Assembly: GCF_900142195.1 (NCBI RefSeq)
Contig: NZ_FRAB01000010.1
Coordinates: 124,001-188,000, forward strand
Direction of reading: 5' to 3'
DNA from: Paraburkholderia terricola
GTDB lineage: Bacteria > Pseudomonadota > Gammaproteobacteria > Burkholderiales > Burkholderiaceae
Length of the DNA stretch: 64,000 nt
The notes beneath the pieces were generated by a model that was given only the letters and a program-made list of their open reading frames with translations, did no database searches and was not told the DNA's origin. Shown piece after piece: positions 43,834-52,776 of this stretch. Position 1 is the first letter of the stretch, and every line of letters begins with the position of its first letter. Made by a program: the position numbers and the translations under genes.

Positions 43834-44081
43834 CGCGCAACGGCGCGGCCCTTCTTGCGAAAGAAAAAGCGGACATGTATTCGCTTTAGACAAAAACGGG
43901 GCTTCTTCCGCCACCTCGCGTCAGGCAGTGGCGTCCTCTCTTATGCTGGCTCTCGGGCATGCCAAAGATGATCTGATTGGCTCGCGCGAGCGCACCTGGA
44001 TCAACTTCGAACTACCGCCCGCCTTCTCCACAGCCTAGGCTCCCCTTTTTTGCGTCGCTATGACGAACACCGGAATCGCTC

Positions 44082-44963
44082 ATGCTTAAAGTTACCAAGG
44101 CGGTATTCCCAGTCGCGGGTCTCGGCACCCGGTTCCTCCCTGCCACGAAGGCGAGCCCGAAAGAGATGCTGCCGATCGTCGACAAGCCACTGATCCAATA
44201 CGCGGTGGAAGAGGCGATGGCGGCTGGTATCACCGAAATGATCTTCGTGACGGGACGCAGCAAGCGCGCGATCGAAGACCATTTCGACAAGTCGTATGAG
44301 ATCGAGGCGGAACTCGAGGCGCGCGGCAAAGACAAGCTGCTCGAACTGGTGCGCGGCATCAAGCCGAGCCACGTCGACTGTTTCTACGTGCGCCAGGCGG
44401 AAGCGCTGGGTCTCGGTCACGCGGTGCTGTGCGCGGAAAAACTGGTGGGCGACAACCCGTTCGCCGTGATTCTCGCGGACGATCTGCTATACGGCAAGCC
44501 GCCCGTGATGACGCAGATGATCGAGGTATTCGATCACTATCACAGCTCGGTGATCGGGGTGGAAGAGATTCCGGCGCACGAAACCAGGTCGTACGGCATC
44601 GTCGACGGCAAGGAGTGGGAAAAGTCGATCATCAAGATGTCGGGCATCGTCGAAAAGCCGGAGCCGAGCGTGGCGCCGTCGAATCTCGGCGTGGTGGGAC
44701 GCTACGTGCTCAAGCCACGTATCTTCAAACACCTTCGCTCGGTCAAGCCGGGCGCCGGCGGCGAATTGCAGCTGACGGACGCGATTCAGTCGCTGCTCGC
44801 CGACGAGCAGGTGCTGGCGTACAAGTACCACGGCACGCGTTTCGACTGCGGCAGCAAGCTCGGCTACCTGAAGGCGACGGTGGAATTCGCGCTGCGTCAT
44901 CCAGAAGTGTCGGCGGAGTTCGACGCGTATCTGCGCGCGCTTTCGGTTGAATTCGCTTGCTGA
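44082..44963 (+). CDS. galU: UTP-glucose-1-phosphate uridylyltransferase
   Basis: 293 residues. VTKAVFPVAGLGTRFLPATKASPKEMLPIVDKPLIQYAVEEA holds the nucleotide-binding loop and catalytic lysines. Also present are ILADDLLYG (metal Asp), EKPEPSVAPSNLGVVGRYVL and YHGTRFDCGSKLGYLKA. It makes UDP-glucose from UTP and glucose-1-phosphate, the donor for exopolysaccharide and lipopolysaccharide sugars. Its place at the left edge of the exopolysaccharide region fits precursor supply. Its start follows GGAATCGCTC. Confidence 0.96.
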   Translation: MLKVTKAVFPVAGLGTRFLPATKASPKEMLPIVDKPLIQYAVEEAMAAGITEMIFVTGRSKRAIEDHFDKSYEIEAELEARGKDKLLELVRGIKPSHVDCFYVRQAEALGLGHAVLCAEKLVGDNPFAVILADDLLYGKPPVMTQMIEVFDHYHSSVIGVEEIPAHETRSYGIVDGKEWEKSIIKMSGIVEKPEPSVAPSNLGVVGRYVLKPRIFKHLRSVKPGAGGELQLTDAIQSLLADEQVLAYKYHGTRFDCGSKLGYLKATVEFALRHPEVSAEFDAYLRALSVEFAC

Positions 44964-45043
44964 CGCGCGTTCGCATTCACTCTCACCCGAGCGTCGGTCC
45001 GCTTCACGAATCCCCGGACGCGGCGATCTAACCAATACCCATC

Positions 45044-45571
45044 ATGAGCCACGACAGCACGTTTAGACCCCTCACTCGCGCGGTCAGCACAGGCTCTCGC
45101 TCACACGGCGACGTGTTGAGTGCCACGCATCCGAAGCTTCGAGTCGGCTTGCGATTGTGGGGATTTACCGAACATGAAGTGGAACGCTGGATCGGGAACC
45201 TCCCGACTTTGGGCGCACGCCTATCGTGGCAGATCGTGCACGATCGGGATGGCGAGGGCGCCGACATGATGATCCATCTCGTGAGATCGTCCGCCGACGC
45301 GCTCAGTCCGTTTTGTTGGAATTGTGTCGGCGCAAATCGGGCAATCCGCCGCGCGCAAGGCGGACCTGCGTTGCACGTCGCCCTCTTTTCCGGTGATGCC
45401 CGCCGCCTGCCCACGCCGCGCTACGGCCTATGGGCAATGGCCGGGCCGCTCTCGGAAGAAGACACACTTCACGAGATCATCAGGACGCTGGTGTTTCCAC
45501 GTATGAGCAAACGTGATGGCGTGAGCCGCGTCGCGCTCGCGGGTGCTCGAAATCCCTCGGCTGGCGAGTAG
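45044..45571 (+). CDS. Hypothetical protein between galU and the regulator genes
   Basis: 175 residues, no signal peptide or membrane helix. The central part (KLRVGLRLWGFTEHEVERWIGNLPTLGARLSWQIVHDRDGEGADMMIHLV) looks like a compact alpha/beta domain, followed by two cysteines (FCWNC) and ALHVALFSGDARRLP. It may be a small sensor-like or receiver-like fold, but I do not recognise it. The start lacks a strong ribosome-binding site. Codon use is consistent with coding. Confidence 0.5.
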   Translation: MSHDSTFRPLTRAVSTGSRSHGDVLSATHPKLRVGLRLWGFTEHEVERWIGNLPTLGARLSWQIVHDRDGEGADMMIHLVRSSADALSPFCWNCVGANRAIRRAQGGPALHVALFSGDARRLPTPRYGLWAMAGPLSEEDTLHEIIRTLVFPRMSKRDGVSRVALAGARNPSAGE

Positions 45572-45769
45572 CACTCAGCGGAATCCGCCACGGTTTTGAC
45601 GGAACGGATAAATTGGAGCGAGGATCATATGCTTTGAGGATTATCCGATCTCGTGATGATGTCCTCTGCGGCCGCCCCGCGAAACGGGCGACCATTTTTG
45701 TGCGCTCTTCCAGCCTAAGAATGCTCGTCGTGCGCAACGCGCGGAACTTCGCCTCTCTCCACATTTCCG

Positions 45770-46144
45770 ATGCCCTGGTCAAGTTATCCCGACATTAATG
45801 CGCGCGTCGATCTGCTGACCTATCTGGTGGTGTCTCAATTGCTGAGGCATCGTCTGATTGGAAAGTGGCTCACGACGCAGCACGTGGTCGAATCAACGCA
45901 TCTATGGATGCATGTCAACGGCGAGTTGAATCTGCTGCAGCGCGTAGCGCTGGCCAGCAGGGCACAAGAACTGGCGGCGCATGTGATACGAGTGTCGAAG
46001 ATACGATTTGACGTTAAAGCCTTGGCAGACGCGTTTGCCGATTATCCTCGCCTCGACTATAAATCGCCTGCCGTCGTCGAGGTCTACAGCGCCTGCATGG
46101 CCCATGTCACGCTCTCATTCCCAGGCAAATCGAGCGCAACCTGA
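45770..46144 (+). CDS. Small hypothetical protein
   Basis: 124 residues, helical (VDLLTYLVVSQLLRHRLIGKWL, LNLLQRVALASRAQELAAHVIRV). No signal peptide. It precedes two tandem intrinsic terminators by 114 bp, which supports a real plus-strand transcript. I do not recognise a family. The GC is slightly lower than that of galU. Confidence 0.45.
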   Translation: MPWSSYPDINARVDLLTYLVVSQLLRHRLIGKWLTTQHVVESTHLWMHVNGELNLLQRVALASRAQELAAHVIRVSKIRFDVKALADAFADYPRLDYKSPAVVEVYSACMAHVTLSFPGKSSAT

Positions 46145-46257
46145 CAGCCGATACAGGGGATAAGGCGCCTCGGCAATTCACTTTGGCGGGGTGGTACAAC
46201 AGGATGTCGGATTCACGTAGCGGTTATCGGCGAATATCTTCTTTGGCTTCCGGCAAT

Positions 46258-46311
46258 GACCTCGGAAAAGCCGGAGGTTTTTCGGCCGACACTTTGTGTC
46301 GGCCTTTTTTT
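46258..46311 (+). terminator. Two tandem intrinsic terminators
   Basis: The first hairpin, ACCTC-GG (46259-46265) with CC-GAGGT (46271-46278, one bulge), ends in TTTT. Immediately after it, GGCCGACAC (46284-46292) pairs perfectly with GTGTCGGCC (46296-46304) around TTT and is followed by seven T. Both act on plus-strand transcripts. They end the 45.8-46.1 kb transcript and insulate the convergent receiver gene. Confidence 0.88.
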
Positions 46312-46330
46312 GCGCATGCCGGCATGTCAT

Positions 46331-46741
46331 TTAATGCTGATACGCGGGTTGTGCGGAACAGGACTGTGGAAGAAACGACCGCCCGATGAGTCCCAACGCA
46401 TGAATGTGCGCAAGCGACCGCGCGCCGCCGATCGGCTTTTCCAGGCAGACGTTCGCGCCACTCATTAGCCCGGCGTTAATCACGTGCTGCTGTGTATGAG
46501 GCATCGCGCACAGAATGACGGGTATCGCGGGTTCATGCCCGCACAGAACGCGCAAAGTATCGTATCGGAGCGCATCTGGATTCGCCCAATCGAGTATGAC
46601 CAGATCGACAGACACTTCTGCGAGTAGTACCCGAAGCGTTTTGTCGCATAGCGCACCGAAAGGGAAATGCCCTGCGGATGACAGTACTTCGAGCGCATGA
46701 TCTAGCGCCACAATATCGGGTTCGAGGACGGCGATTCTCAT
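46331..46741 (-). CDS. Stand-alone response-regulator receiver domain
   Basis: 136 residues, a single REC domain with no output domain. The acidic pocket residue is in AVLEPDI (D9), the phosphorylated Asp in VDLVILDWAN (about D51) and the invariant Lys in NVCLEKPIGG. The C-terminal 25 residues are short and unassigned. It lies downstream of an AraC-type gene (274 bp) in the same direction. No histidine kinase is nearby, so its phosphate donor is elsewhere. A role in controlling exopolysaccharide genes is possible but inferred only from position. Confidence 0.75.
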   Translation of the reverse strand: MRIAVLEPDIVALDHALEVLSSAGHFPFGALCDKTLRVLLAEVSVDLVILDWANPDALRYDTLRVLCGHEPAIPVILCAMPHTQQHVINAGLMSGANVCLEKPIGGARSLAHIHALGLIGRSFLPQSCSAQPAYQH

Positions 46742-47015
46742 GTAAGCGAATGGGCAGGTAGGTTCGCCCAGCGTAGCGAAGACAGGTGTTAATGAGGGAC
46801 CAGTCGGCTGATTGACGGGTAACGCCCATCAGGATGAATGCGCGTCGCGCGGGCAAGTCTACCCGAATGCGATTTTTGAAATTGTTAAGTAATTTCAAAT
46901 CTCGACAAGAGGATGCGCTATGCAGTGCAGCGGCAATTAATCCGATGGAAGTCATTTAAGCGCCGCATGCCGGGCGGTTCACCATTAGCCGGCATACCCT
47001 GAACGGAAAGAGAGG

Positions 47016-47954
47016 TCATTTCGAATCAGTTGATTTGCGCCTGCTTGCGCGGTATTCAATGGGCGTTACGCCGAGATGTTTGCGCAGAACCTTGGAGAGA
47101 CGGCCGCCGCTGCTGATTCCACAACGCCGCGCGACCTTGTCGACCGGTAGATCCGTTTCGGCGAGTAGATGGCAGCATCTGGATAAGCGCACCAACAGGA
47201 GATAGTCCGAAGGTGTCTTGCCCATTTCCAGTTTGAAGCGCCGCAAGAAGTTCCGTTCGCTCATCGAGGCTACCTGGGCGACCTCTTCCATTGCAATCGG
47301 ACGGTAGGCGTTCATTTCCAACCAGCGCGCCGATGCCCGGATCTGGTCACTGACAATGATCGAGGTATCTTTGCGTACTATAGCGAGCGACTGGTCCTCG
47401 AGCCGCTGCTCGAGTCGCTGGGCGATTTGACGCGCGGCTTCAACGCCGAGATCATTCCCAATTAATGAGAGCGCGGCTTGGAGTGGGTCGCTGTCGCCTG
47501 GGTGGAAACCTGCGGCTTGGAGTTGCAGTCCCCCAGAGATGGAGAATATTCGTTCGCTACGAGAATGGACTCTCTGCAACCAGGTGATCAGGCGGTCATC
47601 CTGTTGCGCATTTTGTACGCCCGCGCCATCAGCGACAAACAGTGCGTAAAAATCGCCTGCCTGAACATGCGAATCGACACTGTCGGTCCACACCGAGACC
47701 GCTGACGAACTGGCAATTTTGCCTCCCGCAACCGATAACAGATAGACATCGAAGCGCAACCCATCGATTCCATCAGCCTTGATGATCGCATTCGCACAAT
47801 GGAAAGCTTCCAATACCAAGGCGGTTTCCGGTAACGAAAAGCCGTTAAATAGCGTAAGTCCGACACGCCTAACGGTGTGTTCGTCAGTCAAGCCGCGAGG
47901 CTGCGTCGCATAGCGACGATAGTCTCTCGAATAGTTTTTCATCAAACTGTCCAT
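47016..47954 (-). CDS. GlxA-like AraC-family regulator 1 (DJ-1/PfpI + AraC)
   Basis: 312 residues (or 308 from the ATG at 47942). The N-terminal DJ-1/PfpI-like domain, VGLTLFNGFSLPETALVLEAFHCAN, FDVYLLSVAGGKIASSSAVSVWTD and ALFVADGAG, lacks the usual nucleophile Cys. Two AraC helix-turn-helix motifs follow (MEEVAQVASMSERNFLRRFKLEMGKTPSDYLL and VDKVARRCGISSGGRLSKVLRKHLGVTPIEYR). A close paralogue is at 52777-53805. Such regulators usually sense small nitrogenous or amide compounds. It is divergent from rfbB with 548 bp between. Confidence 0.88.
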   Translation of the reverse strand: MDSLMKNYSRDYRRYATQPRGLTDEHTVRRVGLTLFNGFSLPETALVLEAFHCANAIIKADGIDGLRFDVYLLSVAGGKIASSSAVSVWTDSVDSHVQAGDFYALFVADGAGVQNAQQDDRLITWLQRVHSRSERIFSISGGLQLQAAGFHPGDSDPLQAALSLIGNDLGVEAARQIAQRLEQRLEDQSLAIVRKDTSIIVSDQIRASARWLEMNAYRPIAMEEVAQVASMSERNFLRRFKLEMGKTPSDYLLLVRLSRCCHLLAETDLPVDKVARRCGISSGGRLSKVLRKHLGVTPIEYRASRRKSTDSK

Positions 47955-48502
47955 CGAAGACTAGTCTATTGTTCCAACTGTCTCTATTAGTTTTTTACGG
48001 TTGACCAATCCTACACACCTCATGCCGAACTCCGATTTTTGCGGCTTGATACGCCAACACTTTGGCGGAGATAGGAAAGCGTGATGATAAGAATGCCGAG
48101 CCGGCCGATATATGCCCAGTAGACGCCAGTTCAGACGGTGCATGCAACCTTCGTGATTCCATACCCTTGAGCGTTGACAGCTTTCCAAGAACCTGGGCAG
48201 TTCAATCCGGCGTTGTCGAAAAATGAAATTATCTGGTCGTTCTTCGCCACATCTCCCTACAGTGACTATCGATTGGTAATGATGCATGCTCAACGAGCAG
48301 CCACATAGGGATACGGCGGATTCCGCCCTGCATCACCGTGGGCAGCAACGAGCTACTTTTGTGCATTAGCGCTTCAGCTTGAATATCGAACTCCAAACGC
48401 AGAGTAGCTACCTCGAAGCGCTTTTTTAATCGGTGAACAAGTCATGCCAAGACGTTCCAGAGAAGCAAACGAATACGGACGTAAGCGTCCAAAGGAAGCC
48501 TC
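47955..48502. other. Divergent region between AraC regulator 1 and rfbB
   Basis: 548 bp. It should hold the promoters of rfbBAC and of the regulator. A 110-codon minus-strand frame here (47961-48293) has no ribosome-binding site and an amino-acid content unlike real genes, so I do not call it. No clear inverted repeat was found. Confidence 0.5.
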
Positions 48503-49564
48503 ATGATCCTGGTAACGGGCGGTGCCGGCTTTATCGGCGCCAATTTCGTGCTCGACTGGCTCAACGCGTCGGACGAAGCGGTGCTGAATGTAGACAAGCT
48601 GACCTACGCCGGCAATCTGGGTACGCTCAAGTCGCAACAGGGCAATCCCAAACATGTCTTCGTGCGCGCGGACATCTGCGATCGCGCCGCGCTCGACGCG
48701 CTCTTTGCCGAACACAAGCCGCGTGCCGTGCTGCACTTCGCCGCCGAAAGCCATGTGGACCGTTCGATTCACGGCCCCGCTGATTTCGTGCAGACCAACG
48801 TGGTCGGCACGTTCACGTTGCTCGAAGCCGCCCGCAGCTACTGGAACTCGCTGGCCGGCGATGAGAAGGCCGCCTTCCGTTTCCTGCACGTCTCCACCGA
48901 CGAAGTGTTCGGCTCGCTCTCCGCCACCGATCCGCAATTCTCCGAAACCACGCCGTACGCGCCGAATAGCCCGTACTCGGCGACCAAGGCCGGTTCCGAC
49001 CATCTGGTGCGCGCCTACCATCACACGTATGGTCTGCCGGTGCTCACCACGAACTGCTCGAACAACTACGGTCCGTACCAGTTCCCCGAGAAGCTGATCC
49101 CGCTGATGATCGCCAACGCGCTCGGCGGCAAGCCCCTGCCGGTGTACGGCGACGGCCAGAACGTGCGCGACTGGCTGTACGTCGGCGACCATTGCAGCGC
49201 GATCCGCGAAGTGCTCGCGCGCGGCACGCCGGGGGAGACGTACAACATCGGCGGCTGGAACGAGAAGAAGAATCTCGACGTGGTGCACACGTTGTGCGAC
49301 CTGCTCGATCGACTGCGTCCGAAGGCGGGCGGCTCGTATCGCGACCAGATCACCTATGTGAAGGATCGTCCCGGCCACGACCGCCGTTATGCGATCGACG
49401 CCCGCAAGCTCGAGCGCGAACTCGGCTGGAAGCCGGCGGAAACGTTCGAGACGGGCCTCGCCAAAACGGTTCAGTGGTATCTGGACAATCAGGAGTGGTC
49501 CGACGAAGTGGCGTCGGGTGAATACCGCAAGTGGGTTGAAACCAACTACGCGCAGCGCGCGTAA
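48503..49564 (+). CDS. rfbB: dTDP-glucose 4,6-dehydratase
   Basis: 353 residues. It has the NAD-binding motif [15 protein letters not shown], the [22 protein letters not shown] segment with Tyr-x-x-x-Lys, HVSTDEVFG (active-site Asp-Glu pair) and [17 protein letters not shown], then [10 protein letters not shown]. It converts dTDP-glucose to dTDP-4-keto-6-deoxyglucose, the precursor of rhamnose and other deoxysugars. It is the first gene of rfbBAC, 10 bp before rfbA. AAGGAAGCCTC precedes the ATG. Confidence 0.96.
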   Translation: MILVTGGAGFIGANFVLDWLNASDEAVLNVDKLTYAGNLGTLKSQQGNPKHVFVRADICDRAALDALFAEHKPRAVLHFAAESHVDRSIHGPADFVQTNVVGTFTLLEAARSYWNSLAGDEKAAFRFLHVSTDEVFGSLSATDPQFSETTPYAPNSPYSATKAGSDHLVRAYHHTYGLPVLTTNCSNNYGPYQFPEKLIPLMIANALGGKPLPVYGDGQNVRDWLYVGDHCSAIREVLARGTPGETYNIGGWNEKKNLDVVHTLCDLLDRLRPKAGGSYRDQITYVKDRPGHDRRYAIDARKLERELGWKPAETFETGLAKTVQWYLDNQEWSDEVASGEYRKWVETNYAQRA

Positions 49565-49574
49565 GGGCACGGCA

Positions 49575-50468
49575 ATGGCGCGCAAAGGCATTATTCTCGC
49601 GGGCGGATCGGGCACACGCCTGTATCCGATCACGCACGTCGTTTCCAAGCAGCTGCTGCCGGTGTACGACAAGCCGATGATCTACTACCCGCTGTCCACG
49701 CTGATGGTGGCGGGCATCCGCGACGTGCTGATCATCTCCACGCCGCAGGACACGCCGCGCTTCGAAGCCATGCTCGGCGACGGCAGCCAGTGGGGCATGA
49801 ACATCCAGTACGCGGTTCAGCCTTCGCCGGACGGCCTCGCGCAGGCGTTCATCATCGGCCGTGATTTCGTGGGCAACGATCCGTCGGCGCTGATTCTCGG
49901 CGACAACATTTTCTACGGCCACGATCTCGCGAAGCAGCTGGAGCGCGCCGATCAGCAGGATCATGGCGCGACCGTATTCGCGTATCACGTGCACGATCCC
50001 GAGCGATACGGCGTGGTCGAATTCGACAAGCAGTTCCGCGCGCTCTCGATCGAGGAGAAGCCGCTCAAGCCGCGCTCGAACTACGCGGTTACGGGTCTCT
50101 ACTTCTACGACAGGCGGGTGTGCGATATCGCCGCGGACATCAAGCCGTCGCCGCGCGGCGAGCTTGAAATCACCGATGTCAACTCGCGTTATCTGGCGGA
50201 CGCCGCGCTCAATGTCGAAATCATGGGGCGCGGCTATGCGTGGCTCGACACCGGCACGCACGATTCGCTGATCGAGGCCGCAACCTTCATCGCGACGCTG
50301 CAGAAGCGCCAGGGCCTCGTGGTCGCCTGTCCGGAGGAGATTGCCTACCGCCAGCAGTGGATCGACGGCGAGCAGTTGCTGACGCTCGCCAGGCCGCTCG
50401 CGAAGAACGCCTACGGGCAATATCTGCAAAACATTCTTACGGATCAAGTCGCATGGCCATCCAAGTAA
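49575..50468 (+). CDS. rfbA: Glucose-1-phosphate thymidylyltransferase
   Basis: 297 residues from ATG 49575. [40 protein letters not shown] is the nucleotide and catalytic region. [39 protein letters not shown] and [16 protein letters not shown] are family marks. It makes dTDP-glucose for RfbB. Its 3' end overlaps the rfbC start by 16 bp, so they are co-translated. Confidence 0.96.
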   Translation: MARKGIILAGGSGTRLYPITHVVSKQLLPVYDKPMIYYPLSTLMVAGIRDVLIISTPQDTPRFEAMLGDGSQWGMNIQYAVQPSPDGLAQAFIIGRDFVGNDPSALILGDNIFYGHDLAKQLERADQQDHGATVFAYHVHDPERYGVVEFDKQFRALSIEEKPLKPRSNYAVTGLYFYDRRVCDIAADIKPSPRGELEITDVNSRYLADAALNVEIMGRGYAWLDTGTHDSLIEAATFIATLQKRQGLVVACPEEIAYRQQWIDGEQLLTLARPLAKNAYGQYLQNILTDQVAWPSK

Positions 50469-51004
50469 CCGCTACGGCGCTGCCTGAAGTGAAGATCATC
50501 GAGCCGAAGGTGTTCGGTGATGCGCGCGGCTATTTCTACGAGAGCTTTAATGCGCTGGAGTTTGCCGAACACGTGGAAGCCGGCGTGACGTTCGTGCAGG
50601 ACAACCATTCGCGCTCGGCGAAGGGTGTGTTGCGCGGGCTGCACTACCAGATCCAGCATGCGCAGGGCAAGCTCGTGCGCGTGGTGGAAGGCGAGGTGTT
50701 CGACGTGGCCGTCGACATCCGCAGGAGCTCGCCGAATTTCGGCAAGTGGGTGGGCGTGACGCTCTCGGTGGACAACCACCGGCAACTGTGGGTGCCGCCG
50801 GGTTTCGCGCACGGTTTCGTGGTGTTGTCGGAGTCCGCGCAGTTTCTCTACAAGACCACCGACTACTGGTTCCCCGAGCACGAGCGCAGCATCGTCTGGA
50901 ACGATCCGGCGATCGGCATCGAGTGGCCGATCGACGCCGAGCCGTTGCTGGCCGCGAAGGATGCGGCGGGCAAGCGGTTGGCCGATGCCGAGCATTTCGC
51001 GTGA
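50453..51004 (+). CDS. rfbC: dTDP-4-dehydrorhamnose 3,5-epimerase, copy 1
   Basis: 183 residues. It has the cupin signatures [37 protein letters not shown] (catalytic His), [35 protein letters not shown] (Asp/His region nearby), [12 protein letters not shown] and GIEWPI. It epimerises C3 and C5 of dTDP-4-keto-6-deoxyglucose. It overlaps rfbA and is 10 bp before the truncated rfbD. A second copy is at 58156-58704. Confidence 0.96.
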   Translation: MAIQVTATALPEVKIIEPKVFGDARGYFYESFNALEFAEHVEAGVTFVQDNHSRSAKGVLRGLHYQIQHAQGKLVRVVEGEVFDVAVDIRRSSPNFGKWVGVTLSVDNHRQLWVPPGFAHGFVVLSESAQFLYKTTDYWFPEHERSIVWNDPAIGIEWPIDAEPLLAAKDAAGKRLADAEHFA

Positions 51005-51014
51005 GGATGGCTGA

Positions 51015-51137
51015 ATGACTACACGGAAACCCGCGACTATCCTGCTGACTGGCGTGAATGGTCAGGTCGGCGAGTGCGGATCAGCGACACGGACCCGAGC
51101 CTGGCAGCGTCATCGCCATACTCGGCACGGACACTGA
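51015..51137 (+). pseudogene. rfbD: Truncated dTDP-4-dehydrorhamnose reductase remnant
   Basis: ATG 51015 opens MTTRKPATILLTGVNGQVG, the first 19 residues of RfbD with its N-terminal dinucleotide-binding motif. After position about 51071 the frame continues for 21 unrelated codons (ECGSATRTRAWQ..) to a TGA, and no further RfbD sequence is seen. The remaining roughly 280 codons are missing. The break falls within the 3' end of the convergent secreted-protein gene, so a deletion or recombination joined the two. If no other copy exists, dTDP-L-rhamnose cannot be completed from this locus. Confidence 0.85.
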
Positions 51138-51614
51138 GCAACCGGCGCTCAATGCTCCCGCCATGGCTGCGGGCGAAAGCGACGCGGCGCCCACGCCGAA
51201 CGACGGCGCGGCACCCGGCATGGGCATCATGCCGCTCAACGCGCCAGCGCCGCTCCCACGAACCATCCGATTTGAAAGCGCGCCCGCGGCGCCGAGGCTC
51301 AACCCGGCGCTGCCCGCCAATGCGATTTGTGATGGTGTGATCCGCATTGTTTGCGACAGCGGGTCCGAGTTCTGGGTGATCACCCGCAACCGCCGCGTCG
51401 GATCGCTCTGCTCGATGAGCGCCATGTACGGATCGGACGACGTGTGTCGGCGATGCTTCTGTTGTGTCGTTTGCAAAAGCGATGACCTAAACGCCGAGCG
51501 CAGCCCCTCAGAGTCGCTCATTAGCTGCGCATGAAGTACGCCGGGAGCGCTAAGCATCGCAAGCCACGCCGAAACGAACACGCAGTGCCGAAGGTACTTT
51601 GCAGAAGTTGTCAT
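51081..51614 (-). CDS. Exported hypothetical protein at the rfbD break
   Basis: 177 residues from ATG 51614. The signal peptide ends near GVLHA (residue 29). The first half is charged (SEGLRSAFRSSLLQTTQQKHRRH) and the second half Gly/Ala/Ser/Met-rich (IALAGSAGLSLGAAGALSNRMVRGSG). I do not recognise a family. Its last 20 codons or so lie at the rfbD breakpoint, so the original C-terminus may have been changed. It follows the sugar transferase gene by 47 bp in the same direction. Confidence 0.6.
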   Translation of the reverse strand: MTTSAKYLRHCVFVSAWLAMLSAPGVLHAQLMSDSEGLRSAFRSSLLQTTQQKHRRHTSSDPYMALIEQSDPTRRLRVITQNSDPLSQTMRITPSQIALAGSAGLSLGAAGALSNRMVRGSGAGALSGMMPMPGAAPSFGVGAASLSPAAMAGALSAGCSVSVPSMAMTLPGSGPCR

Positions 51615-51660
51615 GTGCGGTCTCAATTAAAAACGGTAGACGCCGTCGTCATACGCGGAC

Positions 51661-52752
51661 TCAATAAGCGGTCTTGCCGAAAAAGCCTTTGAGCATCGTA
51701 ATGCCGATGATCTTGAGGTCCAGCCAGAAGCTCCAGTTCTGGATGTAGTAGAGGTCGAACATCACGCGCGCTGCCATCTTCTCCACGCGATCGGTTTCGC
51801 CACGCAAGCCGTTGATTTGCGCCCATCCGGTGATCCCCGGTTTGATGCGATACCGGTACATATAGTCGTCGACGAGATCCTTGTACAACTCGTCGTGCTC
51901 GACTGCATGCGGCCGCGGTCCCACTACCGACATCTGTCCTTTGAGCACGTTGACGAACTGCGGCAGCTCGTCGAGACTCGTCTTGCGCAGGAATGCACCA
52001 ACCCGGGTGATGCGCGAGTCGCCGCGGCGCGCCTGCGTCAAGCGGCCGGTTTCCTCGACGTGCTGGCGCATCGTGCGGAACTTGTAGATCGCAAATTCGC
52101 GGCCACCCACGCCTTTGCGCATCTGACGGAACAGGATCGGGCCAGGTGAAGAAAAACGTACGGCAATCGCGATCACCGCCAGCAAGGGCGAGATCGACAG
52201 CAGTACGAGTGCGGCGAACAGGCAATCAAATAGACGCTTGGGCCACTCGGCGCCCGGCGTCAAGGGCGAGGCCACCAGATTGATCGCCGGCAAGCCGTGC
52301 ACGTCGACGAAAGCCGGCTTCGCGAGCGCAAACTCGCGCAGGTCCGGTATCAGACGAATGTTGACGAAATCATGCCGGAACTCGCGAACATAGCATTCGA
52401 TTGACGGCTGGCGCATGGGATAGCCGAGCAGCCACAGTTCACCGATGCCACGCCGCCGCATCTGGGCACCCAGCGTTTCAAGCGAGCAGACGAGTGGCAA
52501 ACCGGCGATGACGCCCGCTTCCGGCGCGTGCTCGTCGTACACGATCGCGGGCGAGTAGGGTCCCGCCGAGGACGCGAGCACATGCTCAAACAGCGTGGCC
52601 GAAGCGGGACCGAGAGCGATCGCGACCGGCGAACGATCGCGCGGCGCGCCGCCGCCCAGCTTCGCCAATTTGACGAATGCAGCCTTTGCCACCAGCGACG
52701 CGCCGATGGCGGCGAACGCGAGATAGGTCAGGTTCAGGATAACGGAGAACAT
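51661..52752 (-). CDS. Undecaprenyl-phosphate sugar phosphotransferase (bacterial sugar transferase family)
   Basis: 363 residues. The C-terminal catalytic domain is complete: [27 protein letters not shown] (membrane), [66 protein letters not shown] and [19 protein letters not shown]. It loads the first sugar-1-phosphate onto undecaprenyl phosphate. WcaJ/ExoY-type relatives with a CoA-binding-like middle domain usually have four to five N-terminal helices (about 460 residues); here only one remains, so the N-terminus is short. It lies 24 bp after the AraC gene. Confidence 0.9.
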   Translation of the reverse strand: MFSVILNLTYLAFAAIGASLVAKAAFVKLAKLGGGAPRDRSPVAIALGPASATLFEHVLASSAGPYSPAIVYDEHAPEAGVIAGLPLVCSLETLGAQMRRRGIGELWLLGYPMRQPSIECYVREFRHDFVNIRLIPDLREFALAKPAFVDVHGLPAINLVASPLTPGAEWPKRLFDCLFAALVLLSISPLLAVIAIAVRFSSPGPILFRQMRKGVGGREFAIYKFRTMRQHVEETGRLTQARRGDSRITRVGAFLRKTSLDELPQFVNVLKGQMSVVGPRPHAVEHDELYKDLVDDYMYRYRIKPGITGWAQINGLRGETDRVEKMAARVMFDLYYIQNWSFWLDLKIIGITMLKGFFGKTAY

Positions 52753-52776
52753 GATGAACCCCCGAGGAACATTGGC

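Larger units (their letters stand above)
43135..44081. other. Gene-free region before galU
   Basis: About 950 bp. No open frame here has convincing start signals; the longest (226 codons on the minus strand) runs through a clear intrinsic terminator and is Arg/Pro/Ser-rich, as shadow frames usually are. The short phrase GATCTGGTTGGA occurs twice (near 43367 and 43559), which hints at decayed repetitive DNA. The one strong element is the structured RNA with terminator at 43757-43833. Confidence 0.55.

Noticed and set aside
43234-43914. A 226-codon minus-strand frame before galU
   Set aside because: It runs straight through an intrinsic terminator on the other strand, has no ribosome-binding site and an Arg/Pro/Ser-rich composition typical of shadow frames.
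47961-48293. A 110-codon minus-strand frame between regulator 1 and rfbB
   Set aside because: No ribosome-binding site, no family pattern and an unlikely amino-acid mix; the region is needed for promoters.
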